A stretch of DNA of 30,200 nt from an uncultured Collinsella sp. (GCA_900546455.1 URCS01000024.1:1-30200); one strand, 5' to 3'. Positions 1-7,876 are shown, numbered from the stretch's first letter. Notes: generated from the sequence alone by a model not told the origin. Program-made: numbers and translations.

Positions 1-35
1 CCTCGGGGAAGTTCGCGAAGCCCACTTCCCCGAGG
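1..35 (-). terminator. Perfect inverted repeat downstream of xfp, possible terminator
   Basis: Bases 1-11 (CCTCGGGGAAG) pair perfectly with 25-35 (CTTCCCCGAGG) around a 13-base loop. The hairpin lies 47 bases past the xfp stop codon, where a terminator for that gene is expected. Any minus-strand T-tract would fall left of the window, so the call is incomplete. Confidence 0.5.
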
Positions 36-82
36 AAGGGCACCCGCCCGGAGCAGGCCCCAGCGCGAGACCGTCCCGGATG

Positions 83-2611
83 CTATTCGTTGTCGCCAGC
101 GGTCATCTGGGTTGCGGAGAGCGCGCCGTCGGCTGCGGTTGCGGCAGCGGCGTCGGGCCAGACCCAGTCGGTGAAGGCCGGGTGATCGTAGCCCTCGTCG
201 CAAGCGAACTCGAAGGCCTCGGTGCGGAAGGCCTCCCACTCGTTGATCTGCTCGGCAAACTTGTCGGCATCGACCATGCGCAGCACGTCGGCAGCCAGGG
301 CCCAGCGGTCCATGTTGTTCAGGCGCAGCATGTCGAACGGTGTGGTCGTGGAGCCCTTCTCCTCGTAGCCGTGGACGCGGAAGGCGTCGTGGCCGGGGCG
401 GTTCCAAATCAGGCGGCGAATCGTGCCGGCATAGGCGTGGAACGCGAAGAGGACGGGCTTCTCGCCGCAGCCGAAGCATTCAGCCCAGCGCTCGTCGCTG
501 ATAGCCTGGTCGTTCTCGCAGGCGTTCTGGATCTTGAGCAGGTCGACCACGTTGACGAACCAAACCTTGATGCCCAGCTCGCGCAGCATATCGGTTGCCG
601 CCAGGGCCTCGAGCGTCGGCACGTCACCGCAGGTGGCAACGACGACGTCGGCCTCGGCAAGCGAGTTGGCGGTCGATGCCCACTCCCAGGTCGCGACGCC
701 CTCGGCGAGCTCGGCCTTGGCCTCGTCGACCGTCTGGAAAGTCGGGGCGGGCTGCTTGCCGCAGAAGATGGCGTTGACGCAATCGGTGGACTGGTAGACG
801 CGCTCGGCCACGGCAAGGGCCATGTTGGCATCTGCCGGATAGTAGGCGTTTACGATATGCGTGTCGTTGGCCTTGTTGAGCAGCAGATCGATAAAGCCCG
901 GGTCCTGATGCGAGTAGCCGTTGTGGTCCTGGCGCCAGACATGGCTCGAAAGCAGAATGTTGAGGCCGCTGATGGGTGCGCGCCACGGAATCTCGCGCTT
1001 GGTGGCCTCGAGCCACTTGCAGTGCTGGTTGACCATGGAATCGACCACATGGACAAAGCTCTCGTAGGAGCTCCAAACACCGGAGCGACCGGTGAGCACA
1101 TAGGCCTCGAGGAAACCCTCGCACTGATGCTCGGACAGCTGCTCCACGACCTTGCCGGAACCGGCCAGCAGCTCGTCGTTGGCATCATCCGCATAGAAGC
1201 CGGCATCCCACTGCTTCTTGGTCACCTTGTAGGCAGCTTGCAGGCGGTTGGACGCAGTCTCGTCAGGGCCGAAGATGCGGAAGTCGTCCATGTTCTTGGC
1301 AAGAACATCGGCAGTGTACTCACCAAAGACGCGGGCGGCCTCGGTGGAGCCCCAGCCATGACCCTTAGTTGCGACGGGGACCTCGTGGGCATGAATATCG
1401 GGCAGCTCGAGCTCGCGACGCACCTTACCGCCGTTCGCGTTGGGGTTGGCGCCGATGCGCAGCTCGCCGGTCGGCATAAAGGCCGTCACCTCGGGGCGCA
1501 CCTGGCCCTCGGGCGTAAAGAGCTCCTCGGGCTTGTAGGAACGCAGCCACTCGCGCAGCACGCGGAAGTGCTCGTGGGTGTCCTTGGCACTCGCCAGCGG
1601 CACCTGATGCGCGCGCCAGGAGTCCTCGGTCTTCTTGCCGTCGATGTGCTTGGGGCAAGTCCAGCCCTTGGGCGTACGGAACACAATCATGGGGTAGGCC
1701 GGGCGAACCACGGTCTCGCCTGAGGCGGCCTGGGCCTGCGCGGTGGCCTTGATGTCACAGATCTCGTCAAAGACCTGCTCAAACAGGGCAGCGAAACGCG
1801 CATGAATGCTTGCGTGGCTCTCGTCGTCAAAGCCGGCGACAAAGAAGTGCGGCTTATAGCCCATGCCCTCAAAGAACTTGGTGAGCTCTTCGTCGGACAC
1901 GCGGGCGAGGATGGTGGGGTTGGCGATCTTGTAGCCGTTGAGGTGCAGGATTGGCAGGACGATGCCGTCGGTTGCCGGGTTCACGAGCTTGTTGGATTGC
2001 CAAGAGGTCGCGAGCGGGCCGGTCTCGGACTCGCCGTCGCCCACCACGGCCACGGCCAACAGGCTCGGGTTGTCCATGACGGCACCGTAAGCGTGGCTGA
2101 GCGTGTAGCCGAGCTCACCGCCCTCGTGGATGGAACCGGGCGTCTCGGGCGCAAAGTGGCTCGGGATGCCGCCGGGATAAGAGAACTGGCGGAAGAACTT
2201 CTGCAGGCCGGCCTCGTCATTGGTGATGTCGGGGCGAATCTCGCGGTAGGTGCCGTCGAGCAGCGACTGAGCAGTACCGGCGGGGCCGCCGTGACCAGGG
2301 CCCATCAAGAAGATAGCATTCTGGTTGTGGTCGGTGATCAGACGATTGACGTGACCGAACAGGAAGTTGATGCCGGGCGTGGTACCCCAGTGGCCAACCA
2401 GGCGGTGCTTAACGTCCGGACGACCAAAGTCGCGCACCTCACCGGTTTTCTCATCAACAAAGTCGGGGCGCATTAGCGGGTTAGAGCGAAGGTAGATCTG
2501 ACCGACGGACAGATAGTTCGATGCGCGCCAATACAGGTCGACGCCCTCGAGCTCGGAAGCCGGCACCTCGTGGCCCAGCTTTTGCCACGGCGTCCCCAGT
2601 GTTTTAGCCAT
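83..2611 (-). CDS. xfp: Xylulose-5-phosphate/fructose-6-phosphate phosphoketolase
   Basis: This 842-residue protein is a thiamine-diphosphate enzyme that splits xylulose 5-phosphate (and usually fructose 6-phosphate) with inorganic phosphate into acetyl phosphate plus glyceraldehyde 3-phosphate or erythrose 4-phosphate. It acts in the cytoplasm at the head of the bifid or heterolactic pathway. Visible hallmarks are GHWGTTPG near residue 73, the GPGHGGPA loop near 104, the ThDP/metal motif GDGESETG at 191-198, and SHQDPGF in the pyrimidine-binding half. Length is slightly above the usual 790-825 because of an Ala-rich C-terminal tail. The ATG follows a GAAGGGA ribosome site. It lies 204 bases downstream of a co-oriented lacI-type gene and has its own operator-bearing promoter. 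No acetate kinase or phosphotransacetylase gene is adjacent in the window. Identity is secure; dual substrate use is a family expectation. Confidence 0.97.
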   Translation of the reverse strand: MAKTLGTPWQKLGHEVPASELEGVDLYWRASNYLSVGQIYLRSNPLMRPDFVDEKTGEVRDFGRPDVKHRLVGHWGTTPGINFLFGHVNRLITDHNQNAIFLMGPGHGGPAGTAQSLLDGTYREIRPDITNDEAGLQKFFRQFSYPGGIPSHFAPETPGSIHEGGELGYTLSHAYGAVMDNPSLLAVAVVGDGESETGPLATSWQSNKLVNPATDGIVLPILHLNGYKIANPTILARVSDEELTKFFEGMGYKPHFFVAGFDDESHASIHARFAALFEQVFDEICDIKATAQAQAASGETVVRPAYPMIVFRTPKGWTCPKHIDGKKTEDSWRAHQVPLASAKDTHEHFRVLREWLRSYKPEELFTPEGQVRPEVTAFMPTGELRIGANPNANGGKVRRELELPDIHAHEVPVATKGHGWGSTEAARVFGEYTADVLAKNMDDFRIFGPDETASNRLQAAYKVTKKQWDAGFYADDANDELLAGSGKVVEQLSEHQCEGFLEAYVLTGRSGVWSSYESFVHVVDSMVNQHCKWLEATKREIPWRAPISGLNILLSSHVWRQDHNGYSHQDPGFIDLLLNKANDTHIVNAYYPADANMALAVAERVYQSTDCVNAIFCGKQPAPTFQTVDEAKAELAEGVATWEWASTANSLAEADVVVATCGDVPTLEALAATDMLRELGIKVWFVNVVDLLKIQNACENDQAISDERWAECFGCGEKPVLFAFHAYAGTIRRLIWNRPGHDAFRVHGYEEKGSTTTPFDMLRLNNMDRWALAADVLRMVDADKFAEQINEWEAFRTEAFEFACDEGYDHPAFTDWVWPDAAAATAADGALSATQMTAGDNE

Positions 2612-2669
2612 TGTTTATGTCCCTTCGCTGTGTGGTCACCCTCCGATACGGCAACCTTTCGTTGGGACT

Positions 2670-2713
2670 AGTATATTTGCTAAAACGTTTTATCATGATG
2701 AAAAAACGTTTTA
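2670..2713 (-). promoter_or_regulatory. xfp promoter with two LacI-type operators
   Basis: On the minus strand a TATACT -10 box lies at 2670-2675, with only a weak -35 about 17 bases upstream. Two near-identical palindromes, TAAAACGTTTTA at 2681-2692 and AAAAACGTTTTA at 2702-2713, carry the central CG typical of LacI-family operators. Their centres are 21 bp apart, two helical turns, so both face the same side of the DNA. The first fills the -35/-10 spacer, which fits repression. The adjacent LacI-family gene is the obvious candidate regulator. Confidence 0.7.
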
Positions 2714-2815
2714 CCACCCTTATCAATCGCATCGATCAACAAAACGCGACATTCACCTGCGGCATTGCCCGTCACAGGTGCTCCACATTCGATCTCTGCA
2801 AATTGATAAACGTGT

Positions 2816-3844
2816 TTAGTTGTGTTTAGTAAGCTCGAGCACGCTGCCCTTAACGATAAGCTCCGGCTCCAGAACGACCTCTTCGGCACGCCTGCCGCCC
2901 CTACCGGCAAGACGCTTGGACATGCAGCCAAAAGCATGCTCCGCAAGGACACCAGGGTCCTGCTCAATCGCGGTCAGCGCCGGCTCAAAGAGAACGTCGG
3001 CCGCCGAGTTGTCATAGCTCACCACCGAGATATCGCCCGGAATGCTCTTCCCCATCTCGTGCAAGCGCTTGAGCAAACCGAGGGCAATGTTATCCGAGCT
3101 TGCGAACACGGCAGTGGCGTCAGTTGCGAGCACCGCCTCCGAGGCCTCGTATGCGCTCGGAATGTAGTACTCGCTCTCAAACTCCAAACGTGCGTCGATC
3201 GGCAGGCCAACCTCACGCAGCGCGCGCTCATAGCCGGCAAGTCGCTTGCGACCCGTATTGGAACGGCGGGCATTAACCAAGCAGGCGATGCGACGGTGAC
3301 CTTGCTCGATCAGATAGCGGGTGGCCATATAGCCGCCCATCTCGTGGTCGAACATCACCTTGTCGCACTCGAGCCCCTCAATGGCACGGTCGACCATTAC
3401 CGCCGGGATGGGCAGGTGGCTGACTTCTTCGCGCAGGGCGCGGTCGTCGGAGAACTCGTCACCCACCACCAGAAAGACGCCATCAACGCCGCGCGTCACC
3501 AGCTGGCGCAGCAGCTCCAGATCGTCATCGGCGCTGCCGCCCGAGCTGGTAATGAAGAGCGCATAGCCGTCCTCGCGGCAGCGCTTTTCCAGGCTACCGG
3601 CGAGCGAGGCAAAAAAGCGGCTCTCGATGTTAGGGACGATAAGGCCCAGCGTGCGCGACTCGCGCATGACCAGGCTGCGCGCAATCTGGTTGGGAACATA
3701 GTGGTTGCGCGCCGCGACCTCCTTGATGAGCTTGCGGTTTTCTTCCGAGATGCGACAGGGCCGATTATTGAGAACAAGCGAGACCGACGAGGGGGAAAGC
3801 CCCACCTCCTGGGCGATCTGCTTGAGGGTGACTTTGTTGGCCAT
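2816..3844 (-). CDS. LacI-family transcriptional regulator
   Basis: This 342-residue regulator has an N-terminal helix-turn-helix (VTLKQIAQEVGLSPSSVSLV, residues 4-23), the hinge-helix region IARSLVMRESRTLGLIVPNI, and a periplasmic-binding-protein-like sugar sensor domain from about residue 60 (FITSSGG, GVDGVFLV, DNIALGLL, SVVSYDN). The start follows an AAGGAG site five bases upstream. It probably binds the paired AAAACGTTTT operators at 2681-2713 just beyond its own 3' end and so controls xfp. A related GATAAACGTGTTTAG sequence at 2802-2816 overlaps its stop codon. The effector is unknown; it could be a local regulator of xfp or a CcpA-like global one. A TATACT box at 3880-3885 (minus) could be its -10. 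Confidence 0.93.
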   Translation of the reverse strand: MANKVTLKQIAQEVGLSPSSVSLVLNNRPCRISEENRKLIKEVAARNHYVPNQIARSLVMRESRTLGLIVPNIESRFFASLAGSLEKRCREDGYALFITSSGGSADDDLELLRQLVTRGVDGVFLVVGDEFSDDRALREEVSHLPIPAVMVDRAIEGLECDKVMFDHEMGGYMATRYLIEQGHRRIACLVNARRSNTGRKRLAGYERALREVGLPIDARLEFESEYYIPSAYEASEAVLATDATAVFASSDNIALGLLKRLHEMGKSIPGDISVVSYDNSAADVLFEPALTAIEQDPGVLAEHAFGCMSKRLAGRGGRRAEEVVLEPELIVKGSVLELTKHN

Positions 3845-3879
3845 CTCGCTCCTTCCGGGTTTACGCGCAATCTCTTGAA

Positions 3880-3885
3880 AGTATA
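3880..3885 (-). promoter_or_regulatory. Candidate -10 box for the lacI-type gene
   Basis: TATACT on the minus strand lies 36 bases upstream of the lacI-type start codon. No good -35 is visible at 16-18 bases, so support is limited. Confidence 0.35.
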
Positions 3886-4027
3886 GCGACTACCCCTCTA
3901 CCTCGGTGATAAACACTTTACCAATCCGGTGGACGGCTGTTTTATCGCCGCCAGCGCACCAAATCCGTCCGGGTGGGGTATATTGCAATCGATTGATGAC
4001 AACGACCACCAAAAGGCGGATATTCGT

Positions 4028-4990
4028 ATGCACGAGAACGACTTTTTTAACGAGGACCTGCTGTGCGCGCTCGCTGGCGTTGCCGGCGAGGACAACGTGC
4101 TGATGAGCGAGCCCATGCGCGAGCACACCACGTTTAAGATCGGCGGCCCGGCCGACGTCTTTGTCACGCCCGATACCGAGCAGGGCCTCGTCGCCACGCT
4201 CGATACCTGCTATCGCTGCGATCTGCCACTCACCATCGTGGGCAACGGCTCCGACTTGCTCGTCGGCGACAAGGGCATCCGTGGCGTCGTCGTGGCGCTG
4301 GGCGAGGGACTCTCCGACATTACGGTCGACGGCACGCACGTCACGGCGGCAGCCGGCGCCTTGCTTTCCGATGTCGCCGCGGCGGCAGCCGAGGCCGGTC
4401 TCACCGGCATGGAGCCCATCTCGGGCATTCCCGGATCGGTCGGCGGCGCCTGCTACATGAACGCCGGAGCATACGGCGCCTGCATGGCCGATGTGCTGGA
4501 GTCCGTGCGCGTCTACAAGCCCGCCCGCATGCTCGACGACGGCACCCGCGGTAGCGGCAGCATTATCGAGTTCGATGTCGACGAGCTCAACCTGGGTTAT
4601 CGCAAGAGCCGCATCGCCGACGACGGCTTCATCGTGCTTTCGGCCACTTTCAATCTCGCCCCGGGCAACGCCGCGATGATCAAGGCCGACATGGATGACT
4701 ACCGCCAGCGCCGCGAGGACAAGCAGCCGCTCGACATGCCGAGCGCCGGCTCCACCTTCAAGCGCCCCGAGGGCTACTTTGCCGGCAAGCTCATCATGGA
4801 CGCCGGCCTGCGAGGACACGCCATCGGCGGCGCACAGGTGAGCGAAAAGCACTGCGGCTTCATCGTCAACGCCGACCACGCCACCGCCGCCGATGTCGAC
4901 GAACTCATCCGCCACATCCAAACAACCGTCAAAGACCAATTCGACGTAGACCTAGAACCCGAAGTCCACCGAGTAGGCGAATTCCTCTAA
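4028..4990 (+). CDS. murB: UDP-N-acetylenolpyruvoylglucosamine reductase
   Basis: MurB is an FAD enzyme that uses NADPH to reduce UDP-GlcNAc-enolpyruvate to UDP-MurNAc, the second committed step of peptidoglycan precursor synthesis, in the cytoplasm. The 320-residue form starts at MHENDFF; an upstream in-frame ATG at 3929 is rejected because AAAGGCGGA sits just before 4028 and the extra residues are not MurB-like. Visible motifs are the FAD-domain HTTFKIGGPADVF near residue 32, NGSDLLV, SGIPGSVGGACYMNAGAYG, YRKSRI, and the catalytic-serine segment AGSTFKRPEG with Ser242. The C-terminal domain ends with QVSEKHCGFIVN and a final Glu-containing segment. It is a single gene between a divergent lacI-type gene and its own terminator. 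Confidence 0.97.
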   Translation: MHENDFFNEDLLCALAGVAGEDNVLMSEPMREHTTFKIGGPADVFVTPDTEQGLVATLDTCYRCDLPLTIVGNGSDLLVGDKGIRGVVVALGEGLSDITVDGTHVTAAAGALLSDVAAAAAEAGLTGMEPISGIPGSVGGACYMNAGAYGACMADVLESVRVYKPARMLDDGTRGSGSIIEFDVDELNLGYRKSRIADDGFIVLSATFNLAPGNAAMIKADMDDYRQRREDKQPLDMPSAGSTFKRPEGYFAGKLIMDAGLRGHAIGGAQVSEKHCGFIVNADHATAADVDELIRHIQTTVKDQFDVDLEPEVHRVGEFL

Positions 4991-4994
4991 AAAA

Positions 4995-5016
4995 GAAGGC
5001 CCCGAAAGGGGCCTTC
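4995..5016 (+). terminator. murB terminator
   Basis: GAAGGCCCC and GGGGCCTTC form a perfect 9-bp stem around a GAAA tetraloop, starting four bases after the murB stop. It is followed by CACTTTCTTT, a weak U-rich tail. Confidence 0.85.
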
Positions 5017-5068
5017 ACTTTCTTTAATTCAGACAACCAGTCCGGTGTGTCGCGCCCCGAACCCAAGA

Positions 5069-5199
5069 GGGCCGGGACAGTCCGAGAGGCATAAGGTTGA
5101 TCGCGAGTTCCGCACGAGCCGGAGAGCACTTAATGTGCTCTCCGTGCGAGCAGGACTGCCCGAGCAGGCAACCTTATGCCTCTCGGACTGTCCCGGCCC
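5069..5199. repeat. 131-bp inverted-repeat element, copy A: 31-bp arms enclosing a 69-nt repeated core
   Basis: Bases 5069-5099 and 5169-5199 are exact reverse complements (31 bp, no mismatch). They enclose a 69-nt core (5100-5168) found again at 23095-23163. Inside the core, GGAGAGCAC (5121-5129) pairs with GTGCTCTCC (5135-5143) around TTAAT, and CGCAC/GTGCG extends the stem outward across an asymmetric bulge. The element lies between convergent murB and the hydrolase gene, ending nine bases from the latter's stop. It could be a bidirectional terminator, a REP/MITE-like element or a structured RNA. No open reading frame in it is credible. Confidence 0.9.
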
Positions 5200-5207
5200 A
5201 ACTTGCG

Positions 5208-6413
5208 TTACGACAGCGCAATACCGCCAAGCCAGCCCCAACGCACGCCCGACCCAGTACCATAGAAGCTAATAAACGAATCAAGCGACTTAGACGTAAT
5301 GGCACCCTCGTTGCTCATAACGATGCCACCGCCAACGTAGATACCCACATGACCGTAGATAAGGCCCGGAGCACCCGTGCCGCTGTGCGAGGAATCGGCC
5401 ACGATCATGCCCACCTGCAGCGCCGAGCGGTCGGAGCTATAGCACCAGGCGTTGAACATGTCACACGCGTTGCCGCCAAAATAACCCACGCCGGCATTGC
5501 GGAAGACGTTGGTAACCCAGGCAGCACACCAGCCCTGGCCGGGAGAAGGCGTCGAGTAGCACGCATTGACGACGGCCTGCTGCTTGCCCGAACCGCCCGT
5601 CTGTTGCGGGGTGCCGCTGGCATACGAGCCGCCGCCCGAGCTCGAACCACCCGAAGAAGAGCCCGTGTTCGCAGAGGCCGCGGCTGCCGCAGCCGCCTTC
5701 CTAGCGGCCTCCTCGGCCTGGGCGGCAGCGAGGATCTCGGAATCGCGCTGAGCCATGAGCTCCTTGACGTCGTCGGAAAGACCGTTCAGCACGGTCTGGA
5801 CTTCTTGCTGCTTGGCCTGCATATCCTGCATCTGAGCCGTCTGCCGGTCCTTGAGTTTCTCCAGGTTGGCCTTTTGTGCTTCGAGCTCGGTCTTCTGCGC
5901 GTCGAGCTCAGCCTGAATCGTCTGGATATCCTCGATGGCATCGCGGTCGCTCTTGTTGATCTTCTCAACGTAATGCGCGTTGGCGACGAGTTCCTCAAAC
6001 GAGCCAGAGGCCAGCAGCAGCGACAGGATGTTCGTGCCGCCGGACTTGTAGCTGGCGGCCACGCGATCGGAAAGGTCGTTGCGCTTCTTCTTGAGTTCGG
6101 CCTTCTTTTCATCGATCTGGGCCTGCGTGTCGTCAATCTTGCCCTGGACATTCTCGATGTCGTTGAGGGTCTGGGCATTCTTGTTGGCCAGCGCCGCATA
6201 CTCATTTGCGATGCTGTCGAGCTGGGCCTGAACCTCGTCGAGCTGGGCCTGGGCGGCATTCAATTTATCAGTGGTTTCTTTGGAAGCCTCCGCCGCATGG
6301 GCGCGAGTGGGCAGGCCAAAAAGAACTGCCGCAGAAGCGGCGCCGAACAGGGCCTTAAGGGCAGTGCGGCGCGAGAGCTCCTGGGAAAGGATGGAATCGC
6401 TGTTTGGTGACAT
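5208..6413 (-). CDS. Tat-exported coiled-coil NlpC/P60-like peptidoglycan hydrolase
   Basis: This is a 401-residue secreted protein. Residues 1-40 form a Tat-type signal (SRRTALKAL, a hydrophobic stretch, then AHA before AE). Residues about 43-240 are a long heptad-rich coiled coil (many Gln, Leu, Lys and Glu), as in PcsB, CwlO and RipA-like hydrolases. A Gly/Ser-rich linker spans about 240-275. The C-terminal domain carries a papain-like pair: Cys296 in GQGWCAAWV and His355 in YGHVGIYVGGG. It probably cleaves peptidoglycan stem peptides during division or wall turnover, with the coiled coil mediating control, as in FtsEX-dependent relatives. The domain could be read as CHAP rather than NlpC/P60. 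A GGAG site lies six bases before the start. It is a single gene with its own promoter. Confidence 0.88.
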   Translation of the reverse strand: MSPNSDSILSQELSRRTALKALFGAASAAVLFGLPTRAHAAEASKETTDKLNAAQAQLDEVQAQLDSIANEYAALANKNAQTLNDIENVQGKIDDTQAQIDEKKAELKKKRNDLSDRVAASYKSGGTNILSLLLASGSFEELVANAHYVEKINKSDRDAIEDIQTIQAELDAQKTELEAQKANLEKLKDRQTAQMQDMQAKQQEVQTVLNGLSDDVKELMAQRDSEILAAAQAEEAARKAAAAAAASANTGSSSGGSSSGGGSYASGTPQQTGGSGKQQAVVNACYSTPSPGQGWCAAWVTNVFRNAGVGYFGGNACDMFNAWCYSSDRSALQVGMIVADSSHSGTGAPGLIYGHVGIYVGGGIVMSNEGAITSKSLDSFISFYGTGSGVRWGWLGGIALS

Positions 6414-6457
6414 ATGTACTCCGTTACATGCTTATTTATATGTCGCTCAACTCATAC

Positions 6458-6485
6458 ATATTAGCGTACATATGGCGCGTCCCAA
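6458..6485 (-). promoter_or_regulatory. Promoter of the NlpC/P60-like hydrolase
   Basis: On the minus strand TTGGGA (6480-6485) and TAATAT (6458-6463) are separated by 16 bases, 44 bases upstream of the start codon. An inverted CATATGTAC/GTACATATG pair (6412-6420 and 6466-6474) flanks the transcript start region. Confidence 0.5.
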
Positions 6486-6531
6486 CGATTTCCACGAACG
6501 GCAGGAAACTACAAGGTCGGCGGCTCGTAAG

Positions 6532-6558
6532 CAATTGTCAAATTTGAGGTAACAATTG
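6532..6558. promoter_or_regulatory. Nested palindromes between divergent hydrolase and galE genes
   Basis: CAATTGT (6532-6538) and ACAATTG (6552-6558) form an inverted repeat. Between them lies the perfect palindrome TCAAATTTGA (6538-6547). The AT-rich setting in a divergent promoter region suggests a regulator site, but no regulator can be named. Confidence 0.35.
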
Positions 6559-6636
6559 AGCAAGCTCTTATATGAGTACGTTAACATAATCCTCTGCTTT
6601 TCCTACAGTGCACCATTTGGGCGTCCCCGCCTGCGC

Positions 6637-6642
6637 TATACT
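6637..6642 (+). promoter_or_regulatory. Candidate galE -10 box
   Basis: TATACT lies 37 bases upstream of the galE ATG. The best -35 (CATTTG at 6614-6619, 17-base spacing) is poor. Confidence 0.4.
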
Positions 6643-6679
6643 CCCCTCTAGAAGTGTTCCTGATTCGATAGGAGACTAC

Positions 6680-7741
6680 ATGTCCAAAGCACTCGACCCC
6701 AAAGACATCTGCGTCCTCGTTACCGGTGGCGCCGGCTTTATCGGCTCGCACACCGTCGTTCAGCTGCTCGAGGGTGGCTACCAGGTCGTCATCGTCGATG
6801 ATCTCTCCAACTCCAGCGCCGTCGCCGTCGACCGCGTCAAGACCATCGTGGGCGACGAGGCCGCCAAGAACCTCACCTTCTACGAGGCCAACGTGCTCGA
6901 CCGCGATGCGATGAACAAGATCTTCGATACCCATCAGATCGACCGCGTCATCCACTTTGCCGGCTTTAAGGCCGTCGGCGAGTCGGTGAGCAAGCCCGTC
7001 GAGTACTACCACAACAACATCGAGAACACCCTGGTGCTCATCGACGTCATGCGCAACCATGGCTGCAAGTCCATCATCTTCTCGAGCTCCTCGACCGTCT
7101 ACGGCGACCCGGACAACCCGCCCGTCACCGAGGAAGACCCCAAGAAGCCCGCAACCAACCCCTATGGCTGGACCAAGTGGATGATCGAGCAGATCCTTAT
7201 GGACGTCCACACCGCCGACCCCGAGTGGGACGTCGTGCTGCTCCGTTACTTCAACCCCATCGGCGCTCATCCGTCGGGCCTGATCGGCGAGGACCCCAAG
7301 GGCATCCCCAACAACCTGGTGCCCTATGTCGCCCAGGTCGCCGTGGGCAAGCTCGAGGCCGTTCAGGTCTTTGGCAACGACTACCCCACCCCCGACGGCA
7401 CCGGCGTGCGCGACTACATCCACGTGTGCGATCTGGCCTCTGGTCACGTTGCCGCCCTTAACTGGATGAACGGCAAGACCGGCGTCGAGATCTTCAACCT
7501 GGGCACCGGCACCGGCACCTCGGTACTCGAGGTCGTCGCCGCCTTCTCCAAGGCTTGTGGCAAGGAGCTGCCCTACGTGATCCGCGAGCGCCGCGCCGGC
7601 GACATCGCTGCCAACTGGTGCGATGCCTCCAAGGCCGAGCGCATGATGGGCTGGAAGGCCCAGTACGACATCGCGGACATGTGCCGCGATAGCTGGAACT
7701 GGCAGAGCCACAACCCCAACGGCTTCGCCGACGCCGAGTAG
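6680..7741 (+). CDS. galE: UDP-glucose 4-epimerase
   Basis: GalE interconverts UDP-glucose and UDP-galactose using bound NAD, serving the Leloir pathway and supply of sugar nucleotides for surface glycans. The 353-residue protein is an extended short-chain dehydrogenase: Rossmann motif TGGAGFIGSH near residues 14-23, HFAGFKAVGES, the catalytic SSSSTVYG segment, and Tyr162-x3-Lys166 in YGWTK. The substrate-binding half includes RYFNPIGAHPSG and a DGTGVRDYIHVCDLA motif. The ATG at 6680 is chosen over an upstream in-frame one because AGGAG sits six bases before it and the Rossmann fold then begins at normal distance. It is monocistronic, with a strong terminator. Its position before malQ and glgP suggests a role beside carbohydrate use, but no galK or galT is present here. 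Confidence 0.97.
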   Translation: MSKALDPKDICVLVTGGAGFIGSHTVVQLLEGGYQVVIVDDLSNSSAVAVDRVKTIVGDEAAKNLTFYEANVLDRDAMNKIFDTHQIDRVIHFAGFKAVGESVSKPVEYYHNNIENTLVLIDVMRNHGCKSIIFSSSSTVYGDPDNPPVTEEDPKKPATNPYGWTKWMIEQILMDVHTADPEWDVVLLRYFNPIGAHPSGLIGEDPKGIPNNLVPYVAQVAVGKLEAVQVFGNDYPTPDGTGVRDYIHVCDLASGHVAALNWMNGKTGVEIFNLGTGTGTSVLEVVAAFSKACGKELPYVIRERRAGDIAANWCDASKAERMMGWKAQYDIADMCRDSWNWQSHNPNGFADAE

Positions 7742-7763
7742 CAAAAACCTACATACCGTTCTT

Positions 7764-7797
7764 GCCCCGATCTCACGTTGTGAGGTCGGGGCTTTTT
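7764..7797 (+). terminator. galE terminator
   Basis: GCCCCGATCTCAC and GTGAGGTCGGGGC form a 13-bp stem with one G-U pair and a GTT loop, followed by TTTTT. This is a textbook intrinsic terminator 22 bases after the stop codon. Confidence 0.93.
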
Positions 7798-7849
7798 CAT
7801 GGCATGTAGGCATTCGCCGAAAATCGACCAACTTTTTTATCTTGCCTGT

Positions 7850-7876
7850 ACATGTTTAAACAACATGTTTTACAAT
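7850..7876 (+). promoter_or_regulatory. malQ promoter with GntR-type operator
   Basis: ACATGTT and AACATGT (7850-7856, 7862-7868) are perfect inverted arms around TAAAC. The whole contains GTTTAAAC, a match to the HutC-type GntR core GTNTANAC. A TACAAT -10 follows at 7871-7876; the -35 (TGTACA, 7847-7852) is weak. The operator would cover the promoter spacer. The reverse-strand reading TTGTTTAAAC is identical to the sites beside the gntR gene at 16993-17712. Confidence 0.65.

Noticed and set aside
80..1723. Long open frame on the plus strand opposite xfp, and similar long frames opposite malQ (7995-9464), the hydrolase (5097-6410), the binding protein (15355-16794), msmK (12357-13469) and the lacI-type gene (2822-3886)
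   Set aside because: They mirror high-GC coding genes with strong motifs on the other strand. Their products have biased, motif-free composition and no ribosome sites, as expected for antisense shadows.
2611..2829. 72-residue open frame in the lacI-xfp gap
   Set aside because: It overlaps the xfp ribosome site, promoter and operators, and has no plausible ribosome site of its own.
3929..4027. N-terminal extension of MurB from ATG 3929
   Set aside because: The extra 33 residues lack MurB similarity, and a good ribosome site precedes ATG 4028.
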